Shown here in pieces: positions 26,941-39,330 of a stretch of DNA of 64,000 bases. Source of the DNA: Orthonyx spaldingii (taxonomy: Eukaryota; Chordata; Aves; Passeriformes; Orthonychidae); the NCBI GenBank assembly GCA_013397795.1, contig VZTJ01000638.1, positions 883,586 through 947,585 on the forward strand, in the 5' to 3' direction. The first letter of the stretch is position 1; every line of letters begins with the position of its first letter. Position numbers and translations under genes: made by a program. A model generated the notes under the pieces. The model was not told the DNA's origin and made no database searches. It saw nothing but the letters and a program-made list of their open reading frames with translations.

Positions 26941-28305
26941 AGTTCCAGCTACATCACCATATGCCTGATTTAAGTTTACTTAGGCATACTTTACCCTCTG
27001 CTGCTGTATCCAGATTGCAAACGGACTTTGTGCTATTGAAAGGGCTAAGATTTTTTTTTTTTTTGGCTAGAATATAGTTGGGGTTCAAGGAAAGCTACAT
27101 CCTCCTAGTGAAAAAGGTTTTACTATTAGGAAAAAATCTTACTGGATAATGAAAAATGTTTCTCCTACTGTGACTCTCTTTCTCTGCCTGAATTCTTCTT
27201 GCCTGGAGTTTTCATAAAATCAAGAGGTATCTTGTAGTCATTTTTAAAGTTTTTCAAAAATGTTCAGATGAGTCTGGGCTTCTGCTAAAAGTACATTCAA
27301 GAATCCTGAGGACAGGTCCATGTGCCCTTCTACGAAAAACCTGGGCTGTTGAGGAACATACACCTGCACTGGTTCAGGAGAAAATGACAGGTGCCTGAAA
27401 ACCCCTCACCCATCCCACGAGGAGGACGGCTGCAAACACTCCTGCTGCCTCACTCCATGCTGACCACCATCTAGAGGCATCAGCAACTCCACCTTTAAGA
27501 CCCCTACATTTTAGGCATAACTTCAGCATCCCCTCTATGACGAATCTGAGTTTCAATGCCTGAGATTCAAACTCTGGGAGAGGAGGAGAGACCTTGCTAT
27601 AGTTAACAGGTCATTTGGAGAAATAAACACATTTAAAGTCTATCAACAAAGTATTCATTTAGAAGTTTGAAGAAAAAGAAGGAGGAAAAAAAATTAATAA
27701 ACAATGAATGTCATTCCCCAGCTAAGAGACGAGCCACCAGTTTTTGGCACACTGATATATAAAACCTTGTGAAGTTTCACTCATGTTCTGGAAAAGCTGC
27801 TAATAAAATGGAGCAAGTAGTTTCTGTAGTTATAGTGCCAGTGAATAGATCTGCTGCTTTGGATTTCAATTAACTTAGTTTGTTCAGCGAGGAGGCACTT
27901 CTGTAGAAATGGGGACTCGTAAGTTAAAGGACAGCTAAAAAAAAATCCCCAAACAACAGTAAAAAAACCTGTTGGCAGCAAAAGTTCTTTCTGGCTGCAA
28001 AATAATGGATTTTTTAGAAACATTTCAAAGGATTTGAAAGTTTTGGAGAATCCCCTAGGCAGTCTCAGGTGGGTTAGGAATATTGCATTATGGACTTCTT
28101 TGTGCTAAAAGGAGGGCCTAATGCATGTTTTTAAGAAGTCCGCCTCTTGCTATTAAATAAATAATTTTCTATTAAAAAAGGTGATTGTTACTGTTCAGAG
28201 ATCTCCACTGATCAGCGTCCATTTTATATAATTACTTAGGATTCTCCAGAACATTTTATGTAACTCACTTCCACTATCCCTTTTCTTTTTTTTTCTTCTC
28301 TTTTT
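26941..28305. other. No gene seen
   Basis: AT-rich anonymous DNA with a T run at about 27,051-27,064. It ends in a T/C-rich tract that runs into the assembly gap. Confidence 0.5.
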
Positions 28306-28315
28306 NNNNNNNNNN
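28306..28315. other. Assembly gap of 10 N
   Basis: Ten undetermined bases directly after a polypyrimidine tract of T and C runs (28,281-28,305). The low-complexity flank probably caused the break. The true gap length may not be 10. Confidence 0.98.
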
Positions 28316-29590
28316 GAGTAGCAGTTTTACTCTTCAACAGAAATGACAAGAGCTCAGATAAAAAGACCATTTCAAATGGATCAGTTTAAGCAGTCTTTAG
28401 AACCCATGATAAATCTGGGCTCCAAAAACTCGACAATGCTAATGGGCTATGAAATGCATCACAAATCCCTCCCCAGAAAAAAAAAAAAAGAAGGAAAAGA
28501 AATCAATTCAGAGAAAAGCTTCAATGTTTGAAAATACAAATAAGCAGCATATTTGTGGAATGAAAAATGGTAAATAAATAGTTACTATTTCTGGACAAAA
28601 TGGCTCGATAGATTTCATAATTTGCCACCACTGTAAAAAATATCTATTCCCTTCCCCCCTCCCTTCCCCGTCAGTACACACGGAAACACAAGCATAACCA
28701 TGCATAAAGTGGGAGGGTGGGGGGCAGCCAAGGATACAAACTCCCTCTTAGAAAGTTTGAATTCTTATTAACCCAGTGATGCCTCCATAATGTTACATTA
28801 GATCAGCAACATAAAAGTTAGAATATACGTCTCCTTTCTTCCTAGTAAAGGAAACTGCAAAAACACTAATAATGAAAAATAGATGTTAAAAATATCCAGG
28901 AGGAAAAAGTACACGTACAATAACTAAAATTAACCCACTCTGCCCCCACACCAAAACAGATAAACAACAAAATCTCTGAATAAAAATCCTGTCTGGAAGA
29001 GTGGAACCTGCTTTCTCTTATTTTGCTTTTATTTACTGTATGCCAAGCATGGACTTTAAACTTACAGTGTGCATATATATATAGAAAACAAAGAACGAGA
29101 GTCACCGTTAACCCTGGTCACCGGCATTACAGTTAAAAGTCATTGGCAAATACTAATAAACCCCCATTTAGCAGTAAATAAGGAGAACATGATATATGGA
29201 CGGACAGATGGAACTGCATAAACAGAAAAGAAAAAGCAGAGAGACCCACAAACATACGGAGAGAGCTGTTTTAAAAGAGTGAAAGATATTGATTTACTTG
29301 GAACTCGTGTTGGAAAACAAACGTATTTGTTTCCTTCATGATTAAAAAAAAAAAGTAATTAAAGTGAATCATAAGGGGGCACACCCTTAAATAAGTAGGG
29401 GGGGGAACATTTGTAGAGGGTAAGGCCTTCTATAGATGTTCCGAATTTTAAGCTAGCAAATAGGTCTGGCAAACTTACATCTCTAAATTAAAAATCGAGG
29501 GGGGGGCGGGGGGGGAGAAATAAAGAACTGCTGCTGGTTTAAGGAGAGTAGAGGCTTTATTCTTTTATGTTTTATAAAAGTTGACTGGCC
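28316..29590. other. No gene seen; G runs near the right end
   Basis: AT-rich sequence with two pure G tracts, 29,398-29,405 and 29,499-29,515 (eight G, one C, eight G). No coding segment is evident. Confidence 0.5.
29499..29515 (+). repeat. G8-C-G8 tract
   Basis: Two runs of eight G separated by a single C, with a further G8 run about 100 bp upstream. Such tracts can form G-quadruplexes; this is inference from composition only. Confidence 0.7.
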
Positions 29591-29593
29591 TAC

Positions 29594-29930
29594 CTTGTTC
29601 CCCAGTCCTCAGTTTGTCTCCTCATAGTCGCTGTCTCCCTGGAAGTACAGTGTGAGTGGTAATGACTGCCTGCCTCCCTAATGAGTCCATTTTCCTGCTC
29701 TTGATGTTGTGTATATACACACACTGCAACCTACCTTACAAACCACAGAGACGGGAAAGGGAGAGCGAGCGAGAGAGAGCGAGCGAGAGCGAGCGAGAGT
29801 GCGAGAGACAGGGAGAGCGAGAGAGGGAGAGAGAGAAAGGCGCACACAGACAAAGCCCTCCTACCAGACAGCAGACAACCCTCCTTCCCCTATCTAGCAA
29901 AATACAACTCGGCTAATGCAGCAACAGGTT
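29594..29930 (-). other. Possible minus-strand 5' exon (non-coding, tentative)
   Basis: On the minus strand the sequence ends in GAACAAG|GTAGGCC, a good 5' splice-donor match, with the exon side at 29,594 and upward. The region upstream is rich in CT on that strand, like many 5' untranslated regions. It contains an ATG (frame stopped after 22 codons) and short downstream frames closed by stops, so it would be mostly non-coding. The neighbouring stretch to about 30,150 has more complex sequence than the surrounding AT-rich DNA. No gene is recognised, no TATA box is clear and no transcript evidence is available. Confidence 0.3.
29755..29838 (+). repeat. (GA)n tract interspersed with CGAG
   Basis: Purine-only runs of GAGA broken by regular GCGAGC/GCGAGA units, then plain GAGAGAGA. 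CpG steps have survived within the repeat. The open frame across it is merely Arg/Glu/Ser-rich repeat translation. Confidence 0.9.
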
Positions 29931-30908
29931 CAATACTGCCAGGCTGAGGCAGCGTAGCAAAGGTATACGGGGCTGAGCAGGATTGCTGGCAAATAAACAC
30001 TTCGGTGCCGGCTGGCTCCACCTTTCTTATTTATGTTACAGGATGTTGGAATGCATTGTTTCAGACAGTCCATATGATTATCATAAATACATTTTTTGTG
30101 CATATTAGCAGGAAGCGCCGAAACGTATCAGCCATTCTGCTCCGTAACCTTATAGCTCTAACACATGCAGGGAAGGTGTAAACATATCTCTTTTGACAGG
30201 CAGACTACACAAAGCCCACTGATGATTTTAAAGTCATGAGATCTTTCAAGAAAGACGCTCCTGAACATAGGTTTCCCCAGACAATAGGGGAGCAGGGAAA
30301 ATTGATCTTGATGAGGAAGAAGTCTTCCTAAGAGACTGCTCAGTAAACAATTGAAAAGAGAGGGCTATTCTCCCCAGCATTCCCTTCTTTCAAAAATATA
30401 TATTGGGAAGCTTCTACCCCTACAGCTATAATAATGTGCTGTGCTTATGTCTGAACAGGTGCAATGCATATAGTACATGGTGTTACAAGGACAGAAATAA
30501 ATCTCTCAAGTAAAAAAACATTTTCCCAGTTGCAAACAGGCCAAGGTTATTTAAAATACAGGTCTAATCTGAAGAATGTTCTCCCCACTCCCTATATATT
30601 TTTGCTGGGGGGAGGAGAGGGGATGGATGGGTATGAAGGGGAAGCAAAGATGGGAGAAACAATACATGTAACCAGTCATTATATTTTTATTTTTACAATA
30701 TTCTGTCTGAAGATGTATGCTCCTTCTAAAATAATTTTCACTCAGCCTTGCTTCTCATCACATATAAACTTATGCTGTCACAAAAATTGTTTATTTTAAT
30801 GACAACTACAGACATGTCAAAGTAACAAGAGTGGGGGAAAAAACATTTTGCACCTGTATTTCATCTTTGGAAAAGGTTCTTCAAGAACTTTATGCACAGG
30901 GTATTTTT
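29931..30908. other. No gene seen
   Basis: The first 200 bases (to about 30,150) are mixed-composition sequence next to the possible exon and may be regulatory. The remainder is AT-rich, with one 111-codon plus-strand frame (30,464-30,799) that resembles nothing I know. Confidence 0.45.
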
Positions 30909-31022
30909 TAGATGGAGAAACTAGGTCCAAGGTGGGAGGAAAAAAAAAAAAAAGGTTAAGTGATAATCCCAAGGTTATGCTATAAATCAGTAGAAAAACA
31001 GATGAGAACTCAAAATCTCCTG
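30909..31022 (-). repeat. MIR-type SINE fragment, minus orientation, with an A-run expansion
   Basis: Plus-strand reading gives TAGATGGAGAAACTAGGTCCAAGG, then GGTTAAGTGATAATCCCAAGGTTATGC and AGAACTCAAAATCTCCTGG. This is the order of the MIR complement ('agatgaggaaactgaggcccagag.ggttaagtgacttgcccaaggtcac...gaactcaaa'). A run of 14 A (30,940-30,953) has grown inside it. Confidence 0.7.
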
Positions 31023-31065
31023 GAGCAAAACAGACTGTGCCTGGAGTATACCCACCTAAAAGTTA

Positions 31066-31205
31066 AGTGTCCTGTCGAAGCCAGTTGTGTAGGCTCCCTC
31101 TATTGTCAGTGGAGAGACAGGCACCTCCCAAAAGCAATTTATCCCAGCTTTCTCTCTCTCCCCACTGAGGAGAGAGCCTACACAACCAGATTAGGCTAAG
31201 CAGCT
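31066..31205. mobile_element. Palindromic non-autonomous DNA element (MITE-like)
   Basis: A long imperfect inverted repeat. The left arm at 31,084-31,117 (GTTGTGTAGGCTCCCTC...GTCAGTGGAGAGA) pairs with the right arm at 31,155-31,186 (TCTCTCCCCACTGA...GAGCCTACACAAC). The loop is about 37 bases. Weaker pairing may continue outward to both ends. The arms pair over roughly 32 bp with a few mismatches. The structure matches palindromic MITEs known from reptile and bird genomes; the exact family is not recognised. Confidence 0.75.
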
Positions 31206-31854
31206 AGCTTGTAGTTGGCTAAATTAAGTAAAATTAATCTCACTTTTGATCTAAAGCTCTATTACAACATCCTGCTTCCCAAAATACATTTTTATTATCA
31301 CATTTATTATTAGGCAATATATCCCTAAATTGTAGTGATGGAAAAGGGATAGCCTGCTGACTAAAAGAGACAGGTAAACTCCCTAGATTCATGGATTTGT
31401 ACCCTCAGGCTGGCTGGATATTCATGATTCACAGAGTCTTTATAATATTAACCAGCCTGGTGACTGGTGAATTTGATTAGTTTTGTTCACTGGTAGATGG
31501 TACACATTTTTGTATTTTGCTTATAAACATTCTGGTTTCATCCAGATGTACAGTAAATACAGAAGGATTAAGTAATTTATTTCAAAAGGTTAATTTTCAT
31601 TAGTTTTTTCATCAAAACACAGCCTTTCTTACCTTAGGGTAAAATATAAAAAGTAAAAAGCTCTAATAGATGACTTAGTTCAACTTCTTCTGTAATATTT
31701 AGCTACATACACACCTGGCATATGTAGAGGCAGCTCTCCAAGTTACTCCAAATATATATTACAAAAATTTAGTCATATTACATATTTTCTTCTCTGCACT
31801 TTATGACCATAATCACCTTATTGAAGGGTATGTAAGGTCAGGAAAGCAGAAGGG
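31206..31854. other. No gene seen
   Basis: AT-rich anonymous DNA. No frame long enough to consider and no repeat recognised. Confidence 0.5.
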
Positions 31855-32025
31855 GCATTTGTAGACTTTGCTTCTAACTGTAGTAACTCGATCTGGCTGT
31901 GTAAGTACCAATTGAGCAGTCACTGCCTCAGTTTTTCCATCTGTAAAACTGACTCAACTGCAGTTCCATGAGTAGATGGTACTGTAAATATGTGAAGAGT
32001 CTTCCCATCTCGGCCTGGCATCTCT
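31855..32025 (+). repeat. MIR-type SINE fragment
   Basis: Blocks appear in MIR order: ACTTTGCTTCTAACTG, ATCTGGCTGTGTAAGT, CACTGCCTCAGTTTTTCCAT and CTGTAAAACTGACTCAAC, followed by AGATGGTACTGTAAATATG. The 'cctcagttt.cc.tctgtaaaa' core is well preserved. Confidence 0.8.
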
Positions 32026-34887
32026 CAGAGTTTTACGATGGCAAATATTATTTGAAAATATAAAAAAAATATAAATACTTTGTCAAGGGGTCCTGTATCA
32101 AAGCTAGCTGATGAAAATCACAAGTTTTCATATCCGTATATTCAGTTCAAATAATAGGAATAGTCTCTGAATTTAAAATTTAAAAACCAGGTCTACACCA
32201 AAATGAGGATATCAGATGTGAGAATACTTAGTAGTCTGGAATATTTGACCCCAAACTAACATTAATTCCTTTGTCCTGCCTATCTTACACATACAAATCT
32301 GAAGAGATATTTAAAATTGTACTTAAACTTTGGATACAAACCAGACTTGAACCCTTCAAATTTAAGACATTCAGGTTGAAATCTGAGTAGTGAGTCAGAA
32401 ACACTGAAGTTTGAATATGTTCAGATTTGCAATTGATCCAGATCCAAAACCTGTAAGTTGAGAGGCATCTAGATCTTTAACTTTCCTCTAACTTTCTAGA
32501 AATGTCATATATGCACTGAACCAGGATTACATGCCAAGTTTCCTCATGTTCTGAAGAATCTCAGTAAGAATACTAGAACTGAGCCCAGTTCCAGTCAGTT
32601 ACAACAATGCTTAAGGCCAGACCCAAACTGGAACCCAAAGCCACCCCTTCCAAAGTCACATGGGCTTTGTGTACTTGCACAACCATAGAACTAAACCAAA
32701 CACTTTCAAACCTTGAGATTGTTGGAAAGCAAACATGAAGTAGATTCCAACTTAAGCTAGTTTTGGCCCTCAATCAGAAATTAATCAAATTAACCATAAG
32801 CTTTATAAAATCCAAATATATGTCTGACCTGAATGAAAAAACCCACAAGATGTGATTGCACAACTGGTTGCTGCCTTAAGGTCTTTCTTAGACTTATATC
32901 CTAACCATCAGTGGTCCAATTCTGTGTTGTCTTATTAATCATTCCGTCCATCTAAACCATTTTAAAAATATCCTGAGTGGTGCAAGTTGAATGGAGAATT
33001 CTGATTTAATGTTTTGCCAACATAAAACTGCCCATCTGCTTGATTCAAAATGTTCAAGGAAAGCCTGCTCACCATCACACTACACTCTTGTGGGCCTGCA
33101 ATTCCTCCTCTCCATTATATGAGGAGGTCAATGGCTATGCAATTGGATCATCTGCAAGAAGAGGAAGGAGGACGTGTGGCTGCTGGCAGCTTTCAGCTCT
33201 GCCAGTCACAGGACTGGACACAGAGCTGCCATGTGACAGTGAGGGCCTGCATGGCAGTCACAGGGCTGGCCTGCTCATGGCCATGCAACACAACAGGTGA
33301 GCAAGCCTCTGTCATGTGCCAGGATCGTACCTCTCCCATGGCAGAGACACCGAATTTTGGTAATGCCACACGTGGTGCCCCCCATGAGAAAGAGGCTGGA
33401 ATAGAGGGCTCCCGGCTGGCTTAGTAAAAGGCTGCACTATCCATCCTGAATGCAAGAACAAGCCATGCTGGTCTACTCAGTAGATGATACTCCTGGTTTT
33501 CTTTTTCTGCTAACTTGCCTTCTCAGTTCAGAGTTAGTCTCTAGCAACCGTCATTAGGGAGGCAAAGGAGCCCTAACCCCTTCAGTAAAGCCTCCAAAAG
33601 AATGAAAAAAACATGACAGTGCCATAAGGGCAGGTGAAAAACTGTTGTGTTTGGTGCAGTAAGGGCACTCATCTCCAGTTTTGCCAGGGAGTTGCAGAGC
33701 CCTGATCTTCAGTATTAAGGGGAGACAGGAAAAACCAAAGTGCCCAGCAGAACTGTGAAAGACTTTGTTACAAATTACAAGATTCTGAAAGACGGACTGA
33801 GCAGGAAGGAAGGTACTTCAGTGCCAAATAACATATTCTAGACTGCTCTAGTCTCTCCCCACTTTATGTCTCCAGGCGCACCAACATGCTAAGTTTAGAC
33901 ATATCTTGTTGGCAGCCAAAACTTGAAAAGGAGTCACGGCATCATATAAACATGTCTGAGGATAAGAGCTACTTCCTTCAGAAAAAAAATACATTAACCT
34001 CTTAGCAGATACCTAAGGGCTGATTTTCAAATTCTGAAGAAATTTGAGTGGGACTGACTCCATGAACTGGTTGGGTACCTTGCCTATCCCTGTGATGAAC
34101 TAAAACACTGGTTTTGATGCACTTCACATACTTGCCCTACAACAGTTTCATTAATACCTTCAGGGAGCTCTGCCTTACCAGAATCCTGTTCCTAGAAACC
34201 AGGCTGGTTTCATACCGCTGTTAAAAATCCCAGGCAATCTTCTGTCACAGTTCTGTTTCAGATGGTACAGGCAGGACCTAGAAACAGTCACAGTAACATG
34301 TCTGAACTTGATTGCTTCCATTCAGTCCTCTTAACCACATACACGGGTCTCTGAGACTCCCCTGGTGTATCACACCATCTTGTTGCCAGCCCAACAGGAT
34401 TGGTGATTCACATGTCTCTACTGGTGTCCTGCAGCGTCGCTGCAACTTTGTGCAAATGTAATGAGAGAGATGCCAATTAAAAAAGCAGAAGAGTCCTGCA
34501 GTGTGGCAGGCTGATTCAAATTAGATACCTGTATGAAGTGATTAAAAATAGGTTTTTTAAACCTGAAGATAACAGGAGGACAGTATGTTTGATTTACATC
34601 AGCAGGGGCAACAAAAAATGTAGAAGGGCCACACAAAGCTCTTTATCCCTGCAGATTTACTGGTGATGATGCTGAGGACAGGAAGGGAGAAATACAGTGC
34701 ACTTCTGGTGCCTTTCAATATGCAAAGAATCTCAATTGTTCTCCCATCTCAGCAGTCACTACTTACTGTCAGACCTCCAAATAAGTAATACTTTCCTTTA
34801 ATATAGCGACTTTGATCCATCATACCATAGTTCAGGTGCATGCAATGATAAACAAATCAAATCTCACAACTTCCTTTGGCAACAAAA
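32026..34887. other. No gene seen; possible decayed DNA element at 32,330-32,760
   Basis: Mostly anonymous. At 32,330-32,760 there are repeated words such as TTTGAA, GATCCAGATCC and CCCAAACTGGAACCC. These recall degenerate palindromic reptile repeats, but pairing is too poor to call. The longest frame is 124 codons at 33,050-33,424, overlapped by another plus frame in a different phase; neither is recognisable. Confidence 0.4.
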
Positions 34888-34970
34888 CTATTGTCATTCT
34901 CATTTTACAGGTAGCAAAAACATAAATAGAGTTAATTGCTCTGTTGAGAACAGAAAGTGAGATTGGGATG
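34888..34970 (-). repeat. MIR/L2-type fragment, minus orientation
   Basis: CTATTGTCATTCTCATTTTACAGG followed by AAACATAAATAGAGTTAATTGCT and ACAGAAAGTGAGATTGGGA. This is the degraded 'cattttacagatgaggaaactgag..gagttaa..gaac' order of MIR/L2 complements. Confidence 0.6.
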
Positions 34971-37900
34971 TTGGCCTTTCCTGATAAGACGTTCAGGCAA
35001 TGTTGCCTCGAAGGATCAGTCTCTCAGACAGCCCAGTTGATTGGCAAGACTGGGATGCACTTACTGAACCAGAACTAGCTATTCTATTGTTGTTTGGTTT
35101 GGGTTTTTTCTAATCTCAGAATGTCCTGAATAATAAATCAGATGCAAAGCTGACATGTCTCCAACAGTTTAAACAGATTTGTGTAAATCTGTGTGCAAGT
35201 AGTGTGTACCAAGTATCATAAATGCCCACCTTCCTTTGTGATGACACTACCTGTACTTCAGTGGAGGAACACTTTGCACAATGACTGCTCCCCTAGGCCA
35301 CGTTGCACTAAGGCTGCAAAATGGTGTTTCTGTTGCATAACCATCCCATGTCATACATTTCTCTAGTACTGCATTGGGTAAATGTTACTGCTACATCAGT
35401 AAATTGTGAGAGCGAGATCTCACAACATAATAAATTTTGTCCCAGCAAGGCCAATCCCTTGCTTTTACACTCATCAACACAGGTGTATATCAATCAGCAC
35501 CTATAGGGACTAAGAGTCCTCATCAGCCTCAGGAGACCAGTATGATACCAACATATCACTTTGCAATTCAAAAACCAAAACCATACCAAAAGCCCTCAGA
35601 CATACATGCACACAAACTTGGGATGTCCATGTGCTATTAGCTTTCTGCCCTGAATGTGCAGATTGTGCTGCAATTATTTAACTCCTAACAAGGTGCAGTT
35701 ATGTGTAGCCTAGGCTATACATATATGTTCATCCTCTCCACTTACAGGGTGCTGGGATATTACCTTTATTTGCATGGGCAGGTCATTAGTGACCAATTTA
35801 GCTGTTGAGCTAATGTGCCAGGCCCTCATGCAAGCTGGAGTTACAATGAAGTTGGATCTTGTTACCTAGCCCACTGCATTGTACGGTGCACCCTCTATTA
35901 TATAACTATATGGTTCCCTAAAGTTACCTCTGATTCCATTATAGAGTCATGTTGCAGTTCAGCCAACATTTAAGGACTAGAAATTTGATGACTTACTTAT
36001 GAAAATCCACACTGAATTCATCCCAAAGTGAACAACAAACTGCAAAAAGTAGTTTTGCCATCTGAAAGGAGCTTTGGTAACAAACAATGCACATTTGGAT
36101 GCACATTCATCACTCTCTTCTGCCAGATAACCAGGATGACTATCAAAGATTTCTATTTTTGCCACAAAAAGGTATGGAGTATGCAGAGGATTGGATTGCT
36201 GTCATAATAATTTCAGACAGTTATGACATGAACCACAGTGAAAATTCTGAAGCTCAAGGTGGCCAACACTTCTACTTTTTACCCTATTTGAACAGTAGGG
36301 GAAAAAAATACACAACAAACCAACCCAAACTTCTGCAACTCTAGCAATTGTCGTAGAAGTTGAGATGCACTAAGTTTATCATGAACAAAGATCTGATCTA
36401 GATCAGGGGCAAAAAAGTGAGACACATCACTAGCAATATTTTGGAAGCTGTTATTTTACCCTCTGGGTACAAATGAGTATTTTCATAAGCCTATCAGTGT
36501 GAATCCGTTCTACCTGGAAAATATTTATGTCAGCATTTTCAAAGATGCTACTCATTCAAGAAATAATTATCTCCTAGTTTAGAATATCACATCTGAGAGT
36601 ACTGCCCCCCAAATGAATAGCCATTTCTGGAAAAATAAAAACAAAAATCCAATTTAAGTGTATCAGATATATAAAGATGGAAATTTCATACTTTAACTTT
36701 TATTGACTATACATGAAGTGGACAAAAAACTCCTCTACAGAAAAGAGACAAACAGTGTTGAAACTTCAAACATCCAAAAACTCTTCAGTAAGCTCTAAAA
36801 GTTATGTGATTATCTTAAAAGCCAGGGATTTTTTAAAAATATCTTTTATGATCAGAAGTATTGTTAAAGCTTTCTTATGAAATTATTAAAACTAGAAATT
36901 TCTTTACATATTTTCTTAAAGCTAAGAATAATGACCAAAAAATAAAAATAAATCATAGTATGTATAATAATGTTGTAATATTTGAAAGAAGCAACACTAA
37001 GTTCCATTATTCATCTAATACTTCACCATGACATCCCTTCAGTGGATGTAGGATTATCTTCCTCAAATACAGGCATTGTGAGCAAGTTCCTCTATGAGAT
37101 TTTTCTCCATGTATTCTAGGCAAGGGTAAACCAGTGCATTTACCAGGCAAACTGAAGTTGTGAGTTACTGAAAAAGCTGAACTTTTGCTCAAACCTGTTA
37201 GGCTTGTTTCTCACCTTGAAGCAGTTCAGCCCAAAATTTCACCATAGGACCTAGTTTCAGCTGGCCCAAATTCCTGCTAAGTCCCTGTGCTTAGTGTTTC
37301 TGGATATGTGCCCCTAAAATCTCACTGCCAGCTAACAGAAAACATAAAGCCCAGGCACCTGGGGTCATTTAGGCCAAGTGACTCTGACCTGTGAGTACAA
37401 AAAAGTGCCTGATTCTGTTTCAGGGCTAACTAAATATTGTGAGACCATTCAGTAAAGCAATGGAAATGAGTAAAACATCAAGCAAAGGTTTTTCCTTGAT
37501 AGCCTCAGAAGCCCACTCCAACAACAGACTTAACTGCTGAGCCCTGTATCAAACACACAGGAAACACCAGTAAGGATGTAACCTTTTCACCAACAGCAAT
37601 GCCACCAAAATTAAGTATAAAAGTTTCATGTTCACAAACCTTGATTATGTGTAGACCACCTCAGGATTATTTTTGTGTGTATGTGGGCAGGATTCATTGG
37701 CTTTGAAACATTTAATCAAAGATGCATCTGAAGAACAAAGAACCAAGATGCACTAGATGTAATAAAGAAAAGGAATGTCCTGGTCTCAATATTTATTTTT
37801 TTTTACTTTATATAAGCTCAGTTCTATTAGAAAAACTAGACTGATTCCAATTAGTCCTTTAGTTTTAGCCCAAAGGAGGATATTTTTTGATAAAGTGAGC

Positions 37901-39224
37901 ACAGTTTGCTCAGCTGTTTTAAAGGACACATTTAGAGGTACATTTCTTTTCCTGAAGTATTAATTGAAGTTCATTTTGAAAGGAATAGATGAGAGAGTTT
38001 ATTATTTAAAGCCAAAGAAATTAAATGCAAAAAGTTGTAATAAGTGAAAATTAAGCCTCAGGTCTTATTTTACACAAGAACAGAGATAAGAACCTTCTTT
38101 CAATCAAACCTGTCAAAAATTGGAAGATCTAGCGAGGTTAGTGGTGGCATAAGTCTGACAGAAGTAAGCTTCGGTATCCTATAGACAAACAACCCTTTTA
38201 TTTTGCCTGTGTTTGAACAAAAGGGTCTTTCATTACAGAACTAGAACATACAGAACAAGGTGACATAATATTTTCAAAATGATATAACAGAAACAAAGTG
38301 TACCAACTTCAATGCTACTTCTTCAGTCAGGTTTTGTAATGAGCCTAAGTCAGATACTATTTTATGGTCAAAGGGCTCCTTTTCTACAACTTTCTTTGCA
38401 ATTATTAGCTAGGACTGTAAGATTTGGTACTGCTACCAGGATTATCTATGATTATATAATGAGAGATCCCCTTTGTAATATCTGTGCAATTAGGCATAAT
38501 TAAGTTTGTCAGAGGAACGTTAATTTCCTGATTTTTGAGTAAATAAAGAATCAATGTTAACATTGCACTAATCAGTACTAACTAACATTTAATTTGTTTT
38601 GTTTCAAAGTCAGAGGTCACATTGTGAAACCATTTGATAATATGCAACAAAAAAACTCAGTAAAATAAACAGAACTTGGAATAAAGATAACTTTATATTA
38701 ACTGGTACTTTGCTGTCCTACTGTTCCATTTGTCGAGTTGTCCTGAAGCCAACAAAATATTGGTAAGAATCAGGATGCAAATATGACTTTAAGTACTCTC
38801 TGTTGTAGTCTCAGAACGCATCGACATTTGTTTTTAATTCACTGTGATAACATCACAGATGTTAGAACCATAAATGCCACTACACCTTTAAGCTTTCTGT
38901 TGCAGAAACAAAGGTACTACCACTACAGCTAAATTAAAGTCTCACTAGCCTCAGGAAACCATTTGAGGGCTGGGCACCAAGCAAGAGAGGAAAACCATGT
39001 CTCATAGAAATCCCACATAAATATCAAGCTGTACATCACACATCCATCCAACTGAGTAAGCAAATGAGTTTCAACATGAAATTTCTAGGGATTCCCAGAG
39101 TAAAGCTGCAACGTACCATAAAAATTCACTGGGGAGTCTCAGATATGGGCTTATGGGGGCAAACTGGGAGCAAGCTGTTGATGGTTACCTGGTGCAGCAC
39201 AGCTATTCTCAGTCATGAGAGCTG
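34971..39224. other. No gene seen; short perfect hairpin at 35,404-35,425
   Basis: AT-rich anonymous sequence. A perfect 8-bp inverted repeat TTGTGAGA/TCTCACAA with a 6-base loop lies at 35,404-35,425. No frame exceeds 85 codons. No exon or young repeat is recognised. Confidence 0.5.
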
Positions 39225-39330
39225 GGACTGCCTGTTTAGGCACTGTGTGCAACTCATGTAAGCGTCTTTAAAACAGGTATGAGAAAGGTAGCCACAGGGT
39301 TATAATGAAGAGAATTTATGGGGCATTACT
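39225..39330 (+). repeat. Weak MIR-type SINE fragment
   Basis: GGCACTGTGTGCAACTCATG, TTTAAAACAGGTATGAGAAAGGTAGC and CACAGGGTTATAATGAAGAG resemble 'aaaatggg.ataatagtacctacctcacagggttgttgtgagga' with many changes. Low certainty. Confidence 0.4.

Noticed and set aside
29656..29916. 86-codon frame rich in Arg, Glu and Ser
   Set aside because: It is the translation of the (GA)n/CGAG simple repeat.
32330..32760. Degenerate repeated words resembling a palindromic reptile repeat
   Set aside because: Pairing between halves is too poor to support an element.
35404..35425. Perfect 8-bp hairpin TTGTGAGA/TCTCACAA
   Set aside because: An 8-bp inverted repeat is expected by chance in a window of this size; there is no supporting context such as a T run for a terminator or flanking genes.
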